In this document: piece by piece, positions 20,501 through 31,365 of the stretch
Numbering within the stretch: the first letter of the stretch is position 1
Layout of the letters: every line of letters begins with the position of its first letter
Assembly (NCBI GenBank): GCA_037157565.1
Contig: JAZHRO010000003.1
Location: forward strand, 37,523,001 to 37,587,000
DNA length: 64,000 nt
Direction: 5' to 3'
Source: Thalassia testudinum
Lineage: Eukaryota; Streptophyta; Magnoliopsida; Alismatales; Hydrocharitaceae
Made by a program: the position numbers and the translations under genes
Notes under the pieces: generated by a model
Database searches by the model: none
What the model was told of the DNA's origin: nothing
The model's input: only the letters and a program-made list of their open reading frames with translations

Positions 20501-22132
20501 TCAGCCGAGCAGAAAATGGGGTGGAGAGGGAGTGGTCAAATCAATGGAGTTTTGGAAAACAAGCACCTTGATTAAGAGCCTGGTTGGTCCAACCAGGTAC
20601 TTGTTCAGATCAGTGGGCTGATGATGCAGCCCAAACCCAATAAGTCTGGTGGGTTGATAGATGTAGATTAGCAGATGTGGGACCCACCAAATGCAGTGAT
20701 GTTTTGATAGATATGGAAGTGAAAACTCGAGTTCGGGCTCAGTCGAATCAGCCTGGTGGGGGTAGGGTTCCAAAAAATAATCAATGTAAGGTGTGGAATC
20801 CCTACAGGGACGGTCAAAGGATGGAGGCTCCTGATTTGTGGTCTGATCAGTGTCCGATACCTGGTATAGATATGGAGTTGAATCATCTGCAATCGGCTCA
20901 GTGAGAGGTGAATCAGAATAGAAATTGAGTCCGGCTGCGGGTCGAGGTGGGGAACGGGTTTTGATTGGTTCTGTATTTGTGGAGCAGGTGGCTTCAAAGA
21001 AGATTGACATGTTATAATCAGGAGGCAGATTTTCTCCGATGTTATGGTCAGATTCGAGATCGTCGGAGAGTTTGCGAAAATCAAAGTTTGAATGAGATTC
21101 TAGATCATGAGTTCCACCATAGAATAAATCATATGTTGTATATTCAGCAGCCTGACTGGGATCTAGCCTAAATGTTAATTCTGAGCTTACAAAGGTGTCC
21201 CTATCTGGTAGAGGCTCAGATTCTAAGCTAGTAGGGCAGACCCAATCGAAACCCCGCTCGTCCAACTCCTCGGTTTCTGTATCGTAGATTGGCATGACTT
21301 CTGAAAACTCGATTAGTTCCTCTGAGGAGGTTGACGAGGGATATTCATCAAATCGAGGCCCAAAATCATATTCTTCATTAAAAGGTTGATCTTCTTCATA
21401 TGGGGCCTTGAAATCTTCAATATAGGTTTCAGATCTAGATTCTAGGCTTAGGATGTGAGTGGAATTACTAGAATCTAGGTCTGAATAACCTTCGAGGGTC
21501 ACCTTATCAGAATAAGGGACGGAATTTATACCCTTGAGAGGTTCAGTTCTACTTTCATACTTGCAGGAGTTTTGGGATTCTAAAATGGGCTCAACATTGT
21601 ATTTTCCTGCATTTGGAGCTTCCCAACCTTCTTCAATATCAGGCACATTGTACTTTGTCTGGGTTGGGAATCCACAACCATTTTGTGCCTTAAACCCAAG
21701 ATCAGATTTATCCTCGATGTTGTCCCAAGATAGTTCATCCTCTGTTTGTGGTATATACGGATATTTCTGATCAATAACTTGTTTTACTAATCTCATTATC
21801 TCTTCCCGTTTTTCAAGACTATCTTGGTGTTGCTTCCAAAGTCGAGGATTTGTCATACATTGAAGGTATTCACTATTATGCAATTTTTCTATCTCAATGT
21901 ATGCAGTAATGAGCAAGTCACGGGTTGATCCTTTGTTGGCTTCTGCTAATAGTACTTGGGCACAAGTTATGACAAAGGTTGTGGTTGTTGGGATATCAAC
22001 CTGAATGTTTCCAACTGTTGTTGAGGTTTCTTCATTTTCATAAAATCTCATGGCATCCTCAATCATTTTATCTCTCATGGATCTCCGATATTCAGGTTTC
22101 TCGACTGGTAGTCCTAGGTGGTTCGGCTGCAT
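20501..22132 (-). CDS. Acidic ORF of element A, unknown function
   Basis: An intact 543-codon frame on the minus strand. The open frame extends 14 codons further upstream to a TTG beside a stop, so I start at the first ATG (22130-22132). Residues 1-150 are mixed and helical-looking with basic patches (EYRRSMRDKMIEDAMRFYEN). Residues about 150-420 are very rich in Asp, Glu, Ser and Tyr. The last 100 residues contain Trp, His and Leu-rich sequence and two DSTPY motifs lie before them. No zinc knuckle, protease DTG/DLG, RT, RNase H or integrase motif is seen. It occupies the place where gag-pol would be. Survival of a long frame in a heavily decayed region fits the youth of A; a role is unknown. 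Confidence 0.6.
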   Translation of the reverse strand: MQPNHLGLPVEKPEYRRSMRDKMIEDAMRFYENEETSTTVGNIQVDIPTTTTFVITCAQVLLAEANKGSTRDLLITAYIEIEKLHNSEYLQCMTNPRLWKQHQDSLEKREEIMRLVKQVIDQKYPYIPQTEDELSWDNIEDKSDLGFKAQNGCGFPTQTKYNVPDIEEGWEAPNAGKYNVEPILESQNSCKYESRTEPLKGINSVPYSDKVTLEGYSDLDSSNSTHILSLESRSETYIEDFKAPYEEDQPFNEEYDFGPRFDEYPSSTSSEELIEFSEVMPIYDTETEELDERGFDWVCPTSLESEPLPDRDTFVSSELTFRLDPSQAAEYTTYDLFYGGTHDLESHSNFDFRKLSDDLESDHNIGENLPPDYNMSIFFEATCSTNTEPIKTRSPPRPAAGLNFYSDSPLTEPIADDSTPYLYQVSDTDQTTNQEPPSFDRPCRDSTPYIDYFLEPYPHQADSTEPELEFSLPYLSKHHCIWWVPHLLIYIYQPTRLIGFGLHHQPTDLNKYLVGPTRLLIKVLVFQNSIDLTTPSPPHFLLG

Positions 22133-22261
22133 ATTTGGATCAGGTGGTGGAATCACGATCAGAGTTTGACTCAAGATGTGTTATGAAGCGATCAGATCTG
22201 AATAACGAGTCCCACTGAAAATGAGTGTATGTGCTCTACAGAGAAAAGATGCAGGACTGGA

Positions 22262-22475
22262 GATGTTCTTGACCCAATCAAGACACCCAAAAGATGTTTG
22301 GATGACTATGGAAGTTAGGGGCGGATGGACCCCTGGATCCGAAGATCGTCCACCTGAGAATTACCTGGGCAGCCAGAGAGGGAGAGTCCCGCAAAGACCC
22401 CTACACGGTAGAGCGTCCCTACGGGTTACAGGGTTTCCCCCACCCGACCTCTCTTGTCACTGAGATTCCAGGTAA
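22262..22475 (-). promoter_or_regulatory. Conserved leader block of elements A and C
   Basis: Closely similar to 58632-58815 of C over about 180 bp, including GTCGGGTGGGGGAAACCCTG and TTTGCGGGACTCTCCCTCTC. It is untranslated, about 0.8-1 kb after the primer site and just before the ORF, where a packaging or translation signal could sit. Confidence 0.6.
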
Positions 22476-23296
22476 ACTAGAATGGGGACCTTGACCTCTT
22501 AAGTCTATCACTTTTTATTTCAAAGGTGCATTTAGGGTTCTCACTTGAATTTTAGATGTCTTTGGTATTGTGACCTAATTTAGAGGTTGGTTGACCCAAG
22601 GGGTCAACTTCACCTGACCTGTCCTATAGATGGCAGAATGATTCTAAGCTCGGAGCCTAGAGATCACCCTGATTTGACTCCCAGGTTATTAGGTCAAAAG
22701 AAAATTTTAAGATTCAAGTGATTTTAGAGCTCAATTTTAGGGTTTGTCTTATTTAACTTTCTTCAATCAAGGGCTTGGGTAGCACACTGATGCGGGAAGG
22801 TTTATTTCTTTTTACACAGGCATGTGTGACTAGCGCTTCAAGACCCTAATGTGGAAACCCTAATTTGGTTCTATTTCCAATCCTCTTTTTCTTTTTCAAA
22901 AGTTCTCTTTGGACTTATAAACAAGAAGTGTGTGGTCTGCCGAGATTAAGCGTTATTTCAACTAGGCACAAGAATTTGTGGGATGGGAAAAAAAATCACT
23001 CCAACTTCAAGAATATTTGCAGAAATTTTCGCAAAATCAGGAAATGTTTTGCCTTAGAGATGGTGATTACTATATAAAGAAGGCAATTGATTCCTAAATT
23101 GATTTTCTTCCTTTTGTCTTTCAAAGATTAGGGGATGATTAAGGAAGAAAAGAAATTAGCTGCCCTGGAGTGGTTAACTTATGGGAGAGATTTTCTCATG
23201 AAGTACCCTTTAAGATCACATCAAAGAAAAGTAGGGCAAGTTAGTGTTCAATATGATAAAAAGAATGTAGAGACTAGTGGTAAATTGCGCATTGCT
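22476..23296 (-). other. 5' untranslated leader of element A
   Basis: Between primer site and conserved leader block; partly similar to 57918-58630 of C. No coding frame is supported. Confidence 0.55.
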
Positions 23297-23313
23297 CCCC
23301 GGCAACGGCGCCA
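23297..23313 (-). promoter_or_regulatory. Primer binding site of element A (tRNA-Asp)
   Basis: Sense strand TGGCGCCGTTGCCGGGG, 17 nt exactly complementary to the 3' end of plant tRNA-Asp with CCA, three bases after the LTR. Confidence 0.9.
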
Positions 23314-23360
23314 AAATGTTCGTCGCGCTTTTGTGCGGTTTGTTAAAAGATAATACCGCA

Positions 23361-23372
23361 TTGTAGTATAGT
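23361..23372 (-). promoter_or_regulatory. U5 segment complementary to tRNA-Asp, element A 5' LTR
   Basis: Plus strand TTGTAGTATAGT, 12 nt identical to tRNA-Asp 5-16. The preceding CG of the other LTR is CA here. Confidence 0.6.
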
Positions 23373-25041
23373 CGCTAAAGCGTTCAAAACAAATAAAGAT
23401 TTTTATTTCTCGAAGATCGGAGTATCCGAGGTCGAACACAGGGAGCAAATGGAATTTACTACTAGTCAAAATGTAATTGAACACTCTAATTTACTCAAAA
23501 TATCAATTCAAATGTGAATGTATGCAATTAAAAGTTATTAGGACAAAAATATGAAATTGGACGTCTGATCACAAGATCAGACGTCTTAAAAGTATTTCTC
23601 CTTCTCGTCTTGTGAAGCCTTCTTCTTTTGATCTTCTAATCTTTTCTTTGCCTCTCTTGTTCTCTGTGTCTTGCTCTTTCTTCTTCTGCTTTCCTTCTTC
23701 TCGTGCGAAGGCTTTCTTTCTTTCTTCTTCTCTGTCTTTGCTCCTTCTTTCTTCTCTTCTTCGCCTCGCCTTTCCTTCTTCTTCTTCTGTAGCGGCCAAG
23801 TCCTTCTCCTGCGTTCAGCCTGGCCTGCACAGGAGCAAAACCTAACCCTTCTCCCTCTACCCACGCGTCTCTCTCTCTCAAGCAATTCACTCTGACCTGC
23901 TCTCCCAGAGCCACAAGCATTATCGGGTCGGATCGTACCCGGGACCAGGCGCACCTGCAGGTGTGTGATGCGCGAGGAGTGCGTAGGTCTAGGTCGTGTC
24001 GGATCCGCCAGGTCCGCGTGGTCAGGCCGCGGACGAGGCGGGTGGGGTCAGTGAGGGACCTCACCCCTGTGCTTACTGAGGCGATAAGAGTAAAACACAA
24101 AAACAACTTATATGGTACCTGAGGGTTGCAATCCCACGATGTGGGACTATCTGGTCTCGCCTTCACGCGCGCCTGCAGAAGCCTCGTCGTGTGATTGCCC
24201 TGCAGCTGCTGGCTCTGCTAGCGCTCCATGGCTGGACTCGTTCACCTCGCGACACTCGCGCTAGTATGCAGCACCTGTAGCCTGGAAGACCGGGTGCCTG
24301 GAGCTTCGTGGGAGCTTCATCAGAGGTCGTCCATGGCGGCAGCGGCTCAAACCCTGTCATACACAAAACGCGCCTCTCGGCCAAATCAGAATAGCTAGAG
24401 ACCTTCGCCGTGGCACGGCGAAGGCGGTGGGCAGTGCTGCAGGCCGCAGGTCGGCCTAGGCGTGCGTGCCTAGGTCAACCTGTGGCCGGAGATGGTGGGT
24501 TGGTCGGGGGGTAGTTATGGAGGTCTGGAGTGGCAGTTGTGGGGTGGAGCGAGTTCCTGGTGGTGAGGCGGAGCTTTCGAGGTGGTTGGCGAGCCGTGTG
24601 GAGGGCTGGAGTGGTGTGGGCGGCTCGCCGGAGTGTGGTCGGAGGCGAAGATGATGGAGGTGGTTAGCGTCTGTCGAGGGTCGATCAAGGGAGATAACAG
24701 GGGGAAAAGAGAGAGGAGAGGGTGGAGAACGTATCTGGGGTTGTCTGGAGGGAAGGGAGGCGGCGGAGAGGATGGCTCGTGACTGCCGTCGTCGGGGAGG
24801 AAAGACCCTGGGGGAGGAAGGGGCGACGAAGATGAGGTCAGGAGCTTGCGCGTAGGGTACAGCGCGCCGCGGGAGGAAGAGGCGGAGAGGACTCTGCTGC
24901 TGGTATGGCAGTAGAGTGACGAGAAGGAGGGAAGGCGGTCGCCGGAGCTTGTGGGTCGTTTGGCCGGAGATGGGAGAGAAGAAATTTGGAGGGGATCTCC
25001 GTCAAAATCAAGCTTAGCCTCTTCGGCCGGAGTTGTGGGTT

Positions 25042-25049
25042 CTTATATA
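25042..25049 (-). promoter_or_regulatory. TATA box of element A 5' LTR
   Basis: TATATAAG on the minus strand; this copy should start the full-length transcript. Confidence 0.7.
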
Positions 25050-25130
25050 GGCGCTGGACTGGGTGTGCAGGGCGTGAAGGGCACGTAATTGCTTGAGGTT
25101 GGTCGCCGGAGATGGAAAGGAGTTAGGATA

Positions 25131-25165
25131 CCCAAATCTCTCGTGCGTTCGCACGAGAGATTGGG
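25131..25165 (-). promoter_or_regulatory. U3 hairpin of element A 5' LTR
   Basis: Identical to 15336-15370, about 80-90 bp upstream of the TATA box in the sense direction. Confidence 0.75.
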
Positions 25166-25987
25166 TTCACACCGGCGATTGTAATTGGATTTATAAGGAA
25201 GGGAATTCCTCAGAGAATCCTCCTTCCATTTCTGGGAGGGAATCTCTGAGGGATTAGAGAGAAATCCCTCTCCGAACCTCGTCGGAGCTCGGTTCTGCCC
25301 TAGCAATGGCGGCAGGACCGGTTTGCAAAGGAGGCGAAGAGCTTTGGGGCTTCTCTGCAACGGTATTCAAAAGATAGGGACCAATTGGTGATTTGGGTGT
25401 ACTAAATTGCAAAGTAGGTCAAGATGACCCCTCTTTAGGTCCAAATTTTGGTACAAACCTAATTTGGACCTAAGGAATCCAATGGCGAAGTTAGATTTCA
25501 GGTTTGACCTCGTTTGACTGGACATTTTGCGTAAAAACCCAAATTAGGTTAATTGAAGAGCTAGGACCCTAATCTAGGTCAAACTAGGTTCCAAAGGCCA
25601 AATTAAGTGTTCTAAACCCTAGAGGATGTTTTTCCATGATTTTTAGATGGTTTACTTGCTTTTTGTTCTGACCGGAACCTTGTTAATTTAAGTGGGTCTG
25701 TTTTAGGGTTACCAAGTGTCATTTAGTTCTTAGATTGCACATGAACCCATTTCTGATTGACTCGACCCACTTTTTATCTTATTTGGACCATTTGACCTAT
25801 GTTTTGCTTCTGAGAAATCCCGTTTATGTAATGCAATGGTAAAATTGCAGTTTTAACCTTTATTTCATGTTTTCTTCTCAGAGCACTTGTTCCTTCAGTT
25901 AAGCCTTCTTCTAGGTTATGTAGGAGCTTTTATATTCTTTATTGGGTCAAAATGAGCTAGTTATGGCTCATGATGAGGCTCTCATCA

Positions 25988-25992
25988 CGGGC
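25988..25992 (+). repeat. Right target-site duplication of element A (CGGGC)
   Basis: Directly follows the LTR end CTCTCATCA and matches 13517-13521. Confidence 0.92.
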
Positions 25993-27044
25993 GCAGTGAG
26001 CGGGCGGGTGTAGACGGGTGTAGGCTCAGGTGTACGTAGGAGCAGGCGCGTGGACGGGCTGGCAATGGTCGTGGCATGGAGAGAGAGAGCCTGGTGACTG
26101 GATATGTGAGAAACTTACCGGTCACCGCATTGTAGCCACAGTGTCGCGCTCTCTAGCATGAACTGTGGCTACAGTTCACGCTCGGCTCGCGCGACCGCCT
26201 GCTGGCGGTTCTGCGTGTGCAGGCACCGCTGAGCGAGCTGGCGAGCACAGAAGGACTGCGCCGGCTGCTGGCGAGCACGTTGAGGGGCGAGGGCGATCTG
26301 CTGGCGCATGCAGAAAGAGCTGCGCCGGCTGCTGGAGTACACAGTGGCCTGCGTGCGGGCGAGAGGTGGCCTACGCCTTGCTGCTGCTGTGCTTGAGCTT
26401 TAAAGCTTGACTCTATGGCAATGGCGGAAATTGCTTGGAATGACGAAACAGAGCTGTGAACCACCACGCCCACTGGCTCTTTGATGAGCTGGGCGGTGGT
26501 GGGACTCACAATGGTGGTTGTTCACCACTGTGAGCTGCTCCTGCCTGCGGTGTGGCTCCTCAGGAAGAAGAGAGGCTGCGTATGGAGTGGAGAGGGGAGG
26601 AGACGGCCTGGAGGAAGGAAGGTGCTATCTGTGTGTTTTTTTTTTCTGTTGGACCAGGCTCCCCTCAAAGAAGAAAGTCGTGCCCTTTTTAAAGAGGAAG
26701 AAGGCAAGCACAGCCATGCCCTAGCTGTGCATGGCTGTGCAGGGCAAGCCTGCAGTAGAGAATGGCGTGAAGATGATCAAGTCATGCCTTGCAGCTGCGG
26801 AGAAGAAATTCAAAGTAAAATAAAAATAAAAATAAAAATAAAGATAAAGATGGTGAATTTGCGAGGCAGCACTTGAGGAAAACGTAAATTTCAATGCCAT
26901 TTTATTCACTCTCCTCCCCTCTCAATTAAATGCATGCATGCGTTTATTTTTACAATTGCAACTATGTCAACCTAATATACACTGGAAATGCTTGGAAATA
27001 GCACAAGATGGCATAATTGTTGATGCATTTTTGCTGTGCAGTCA
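25993..27044 (-). repeat. 3' LTR of element 2, proximal piece
   Basis: Continues the LTR interrupted at 13521; the joined sequence follows 37396-38438 of the 5' LTR. It ends GTGCAGTCA at 27044. Confidence 0.9.
26095..26183. promoter_or_regulatory. Dyad module of B-family LTR, element 2 3' LTR
   Basis: GGTGACTGG and CCGGTCACC arms, then TGTAGCCACAGTG and CTGTGGCTACAGTT. Confidence 0.55.
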
Positions 27045-27073
27045 TATCCTGATGCCTATCTTTTGCTAGTCCC
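27045..27073 (-). promoter_or_regulatory. 3' polypurine box of element 2
   Basis: 29 nt in the sense strand from GGGACTAGCAAAAG to GGCATCAGGATA; the G-run is mutated. Confidence 0.7.
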
Positions 27074-27559
27074 TAGCAAAACATTTTTGTGTTGTATTTA
27101 GGAATGATCTTAAGCGGAAGATTTTCTTCTGAGGTGACATAGGTGTGTTTATTGTTGGATATTGTGAGAACCAATTGTAGAGAAGACTACCAGTACTTTA
27201 AGTCTTACACGACATAGATCTTCTCTCGACTAACCAGGACTCTTGATATTTAAACCTTAAGTACGATTTCCAGGACCCAAGAGGTTTTTTTGCCGTACTC
27301 GAGAGCTCAAGAGATTATGGCTTGTGCATAGTGAAGGATCAAGACTGACCAGATGAACATTAAGACTCAAGCCCAGGGTTTCACGAATTTTTAAGTGCAG
27401 GTTGGTCCCAGTTTCAGCTCATGTTTTCGGATTGACCCTTAAAAAGATGATGGAAAACTCAACTCCCATTTTATAACATTTGTGGCTCAAAGAAAATAGG
27501 GTATTTGTAACTTGCCCTGAAGAACTTTTGTAGTGGGAAGACTTTACAGATATTTTGCA

Positions 27560-27620
27560 AGATATACTGACTTATTTGTACCCCCCCTTTTTTTTTTTGA
27601 AAGTCATGTCAGTATATCTC
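27560..27620. repeat. Long-arm inverted repeat in element 2 3' region
   Basis: AGATATACTGAC (27560-27571) and GTCAGTATATCT (27608-27619), a perfect 12-bp stem with a 36-nt spacer containing poly-T. Confidence 0.75.
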
Positions 27621-28137
27621 TTACAACATTATTTGGAGGAGCACACTTTTCTTTTGGCTGGAGAGTTCCATTTTGGTGGAAAGAGTCTCTCCTAAACACA
27701 AGACTTAAGCCTGGGATAAAAAGTCTACCTGCATGCACAGGTGAGGACTCCACCTTCCCTAATGAACACTAGGGTTGGATCTTATGTTCACCCAGTCTTT
27801 CTTGATATGTGCAGTGTGAACCAAGATTACTTAGGCTCTCGAGTAGAAGCAAACCAACGGATCCCGTACTAATGTCTCAGGTACAAGAATACGTCCTTAG
27901 TTAGGAGAGATTTCAATCTATCTTGTCAATGCTCAAGTGAATTAAGCCGAGCTTGAGCGAATCAAGCTTCTGTGGCCTGGAAAGTCTTCAAAACAGTGGT
28001 TGAATATCCATAAACACTTATTGTATTTTTGTTTCAGCCTTCAGATCATTACTAAACACCTTTTTTTTTTTAACATATTTATAGATAGATGAAAACTGCA
28101 TGATACCATAAAATACCCAAATCCTATGGATGCCTAT

Positions 28138-28175
28138 CCACCCCCCCATGAAAAACGATGCTATGTCCTCATATG
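28138..28175 (-). promoter_or_regulatory. Internal polypurine-like box of element 2
   Basis: Sense ATATGAGGACATAGCATCG, then a spacer and CATGGGGGGGTGG. Confidence 0.6.
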
Positions 28176-28313
28176 CATGCAGGGAAGGGCAGAGAAAGGA
28201 CGAAAGATCGGGTAGCGAGAGCTGACGTGCAGGGTATACAGCAGGGTGGTAGGGTGGGTGGATGGTGGGTGGTGAGGTGAAAAGTGAAGTGAGCGTGACA
28301 GTGGTGGAGTGTT

Positions 28314-28339
28314 GTTGGGGTGCCTCCCACCGAGCGCTG
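28314..28339 (-). promoter_or_regulatory. GGGAGGCA hairpin after integrase, element 2
   Basis: Sense AGCGCTCGGTGGGAGGCAC followed by CCCAAC: stem TGGG/CCCA with loop AGGCAC, about 40 nt after the integrase stop. Confidence 0.6.
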
Positions 28340-28379
28340 AATTTAACTTCCCCAGCTGGACTCAGAATGAGGCACAACA

Positions 28380-29732
28380 TTAGTTACCCTCCAGCAGGGC
28401 AACAGTTTCTCCAACGGGGGTAGGTTCATGAGTAAGATAGGGTTTCAAACGCTGCCCATTGACCGTAAATTTATGCCCAAATTTGGGATCTTCAATCTCA
28501 ACGGCCCCGTTGGGAAATGGTCTCGAGACCAGAAAAGGACCAATCCATTTGGACTTCAATTTCCCAGGAAAGAATTTGAGCCGGGCATTGTAGAGCCAAA
28601 CTTGCTGAGATGGCTCAAATTCCTTCCGCCGAATACGGCTATCGTGAAAAGCCTTGGTGCATTGTTTGAAAGTTAAGGCAGAATCATAAGCTTCACGACG
28701 GAGCTCTTCCAGCTCTTGGAGTTGGAGTTTCCTTTCTCGACCACACAGGTCTAGGTCGAGGTTACATTGGCGAATCACCCAATAAGCACGGTGTTCCAAC
28801 TCCACGGGCAAATGACAAGGCTTCCCGTAAATGATTCTATAAGGAGACATACCAAGGGGAGCCTTGAAGGCTGTCCGATACGCCCAAAGTGAGTCAATCA
28901 GCTTGTCGGACCAATCCTTACGGTCAGGCCAAACCATTTTCGGGCGAATTTGCTTGATTTGCTGGTTCGACACCTCTACCTGGCCATTCGTCTGAGGATG
29001 ATACAGGGATGCGATACAATGGTGGACTCTGTATTTCCTCAGAAGTGCCCGAAAAGACGTATGGGTAAAGTGGCTTCCTCCATCCGAGATAATGGCTCGA
29101 GGGATCCCAAAGCGCGCAAAAATGTGGTCTTTGACGAATCGAGTGGATATAACATGGTCAGCACATCACGTGGGAATAGCTTCGATCGATTTCGAAACAT
29201 AATCAACAGCGACGAGGATAAATTCGAAGCCGTTGGAAGGAGGAAAGGGACCCATGAAATCAATTCCCCAAATGTCGAAGATTTCCACAGCTAGAATGGG
29301 TTGTAAGGGCATCATGTCATGAGATGACATTGACCCTAACGACTGGCACCTAGTGCAATGTTTGGCATACTTGTGTGCATCCTGGTGAAGGGAGGGCCAA
29401 AAGAAACCGCACTGCAACACCTTGTCTATAGTTTTCCTCCCAGAGAAATGGCCTCCGCAGGCCTGATCATGGCAGAAGGATAGCACACTGGGGAATTCGC
29501 TGTCAGGAATACAACGACGGATGATTTGATCAGCACCTATGCGAAAAAGAAGTGGATTATCCCAGAAATAATACTTTGCTTCTGCCATGAGACGCTCGCA
29601 CTGGTTTTTAGGCCAGCCACGTTGAAGGGATCCAGAAGTAAGGTAATTGGCAATGTCGGCATACCAAGGTCCACTTGCCACATTAATTGCCAAAAGGTGC
29701 TCATTCGGAAAAATCTCATTAATCGCAGAGTA
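28380..29732 (-). pseudogene. Integrase of element 2, one stop
   Basis: Integrase inserts the element DNA into the chromosome. The N-terminal zinc domain is visible (CHDQACGGHFSGRKT, then CTRCQ), followed by the DDE core with WGIDFMGPFPPSNG, AIISDGGSHF and HPQTNGQVEVSNQQ. The C-terminal part has KWIGPFLVSRPFPNGAVEI and VNGQRLKPYL, an Athila/Tat-style end without chromodomain. One TGA at about 29163-29165 stands where B reads an Arg codon; a frameshift near 29730 separates it from RNase H. It is otherwise open to the TAA at 28380, better kept than in B. Confidence 0.85.
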
Positions 29733-30202
29733 AGTCCAATATGGTCAGGGTCCACTCTAGAAAGATGATCAGCCACAACATTTTGGGCTCTGGCCTTATC
29801 GCGGATCTCAATGTCAAATTCTTGGAGTAGAAGGATCCAACGAATCAGTCTGGGCTTGGCATCCTTCTTGTGCATGAGATGGAGAATGGCCACGTGATCA
29901 GTGAAAACAATAGCATGTGAGCCCAGAAGGTAAGAGCGGAATTTCTCCAGCCCAAAGACGACTGCCAGAAGTTCTTTTTCAATGGTAGTATAATTACGCT
30001 GGGCCTCGTCCAACGTCTTACTGGCGTAGTACACCACGAAGGGGTGTCTATCACGTCTTTGTCCCAGGATGGCTCCGACTGTAAGGTCGGAAGTGTCACC
30101 CATGAGTTCAAAGTCGAGAGACCAATCAGGTGGCTGGAGAACAGGGGCCTTGGTGACAGCATTACGCAGCTGCGTGAATGCTCGTATGCAACAGGGGCCC
30201 AT
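29733..30202 (-). pseudogene. RNase H of element 2
   Basis: RNase H removes RNA from the RNA-DNA hybrid. Visible are the strand with [20 protein letters not shown], the helix [31 protein letters not shown] and the C-terminal NVVADHLSR, the usual Ty3/gypsy connection to integrase. The frame differs from the RT frame before it and the integrase frame after it, so at least two small indels have hit this copy. The first catalytic Asp lies in [11 protein letters not shown]. Confidence 0.8.
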
Positions 30203-30203
30203 A

Positions 30204-31365
30204 TCAAAGGGTATGTCGGTCGATAGGAGATGAGTTAAAGGTCGAGAAATCTTTTATGAATCTCCTATAGAAACTGATGTGTCCCAGGAAGGAGCGGATT
30301 TGTTTGACAGAGCTAGGCACAGGTAAATCAGCAATTACTTCAAGCTTAGCTCTGTCAACCTCGATACCCCTATCGGAGATGATATGCCTGAGAAGAATTC
30401 CCTCGTGTACCATAAAATGACTTTTTTCCCAGGAAAGCACGAGGTTTACATCAATACATCTCCTAAGGATACGGGTCAAATTGGCAAGACATTCATCGAA
30501 AGATGGTCCAAAGACCGAGAAGTCATCCATGAAGACCTCGAGAAAGTTACCCACCATGTCATGGAATATCGCCAACATACATCTCTGGAAAGTTGCTGGC
30601 GCATTGCAAAGTCCAAAAGACATCCTTCTAAATGCAAAGGTGCCAAAGGGGCAGGTAAAGGTGGTTTTCTCTTGGTTTCGGGGGTTAATTACCACCTGGT
30701 TATATCCTGAGAATCCATCCAGGAAACAGAAAAATTTATTTCCCGCTAACCGCTCCAGGATTTGGTCAATGAAAGGTAGCGGAAAGTGATCTTTCTTAGT
30801 TGCAGCATTGAGTTTCCTATAATCTACACACACTCTCCAAGATGTAGGAGTGCGTGTTGGGATGGATTCGCCCCTGTCATTGACACGGATGGTGAGTCCC
30901 ACCTTTTTGGGCACAACGTGAATCGGACTCACCCAGGGGCTATCGCTGATCAGGTAGATTATAGCCGTATCCAGCCACTTAATAATTTCCATCTTAACGA
31001 CCTCCCGCATGTTAGGGTTGAGACGTCGCTGCAGCTCGCGGGAAGGTCGAGCCTCCTCCTCCGTATATATACGGTGAGTGCAGTAGGAGGGGCTAATGCC
31101 AGATAAGTCTGATAAAGACCATCCAATGGTTGCCTTGTGTTCCATAAGGACCTCAGTTAGTTTGCACTCTTTGCTCCCTGGTCAATTTTGAACTAATGAT
31201 TACGGGGAGCATTTCATTTGGCCCCAGGAAAACATATTTAAGTGTACTAGGCAGCTCTTTCAGCTCGAGAGTGGATGGTGAAAGGTCTGGCATTTCTTGG
31301 GATGAGTGTCCCAGGTGGATCGGAAAACAAGTCAGGAGGAAGAAGTTGGCCCTCAGATTGGCCAA
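30204..31365 (-). pseudogene. Reverse transcriptase of element 2
   Basis: The RT frame of 313 codons (31145-30204) shows fingers motif SDSPWVSPIHVVPKK, the Athila-type insert with TSWRVCVDYRKLN, palm motif FCFLDGFSGYNQ with Asp at about residue 143, FGLCNAPATFQRCM, and the catalytic box VFMDDFSVFG at about residues 204-213 (FMDD in place of YxDD). The connector upstream (31365-31153, with LKELPSTLKYVFLG) is in another frame. The end near 30204 is cut by a further frame change in the thumb. Confidence 0.85.

Larger units (their letters stand above)
13522..25987 (-). mobile_element. Non-autonomous LTR retrotransposon A
   Basis: Complete element of 12,466 bp: two 2,671-bp LTRs, a tRNA-Asp primer site, a conserved leader, one acidic ORF, an internal purine box, a trapped solo LTR (F), a triple repeat and a 3' purine box. 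Perfect CGGGC duplications flank it and the empty site is visible at about 37391-37410 in the other LTR of element 2. No gag, protease, RT, RNase H or integrase motif is found, so it would depend on enzymes from other elements. The LTRs differ by roughly 35 bases by eye (about 1.3%), which makes it one of the youngest insertions here. Confidence 0.92.
23317..25987 (-). repeat. 5' LTR of element A
   Basis: 2,671 bp, colinear with 13522-16192 and without length difference. The promoter here would drive the element RNA toward lower coordinates. Confidence 0.95.
27074..28313 (-). other. 3' untranslated region of element 2
   Basis: No coding frame. It matches 51161-52405 of B throughout and holds the inverted repeat at 27560-27620 and the internal purine box at 28138-28175. 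Confidence 0.7.

Noticed and set aside
28428..28676. Plus-strand frames over element 2 pol (also 28950-29294, 30384-30789, 31196-31516)
   Set aside because: Antisense shadows of conserved integrase, RT and protease on the minus strand.
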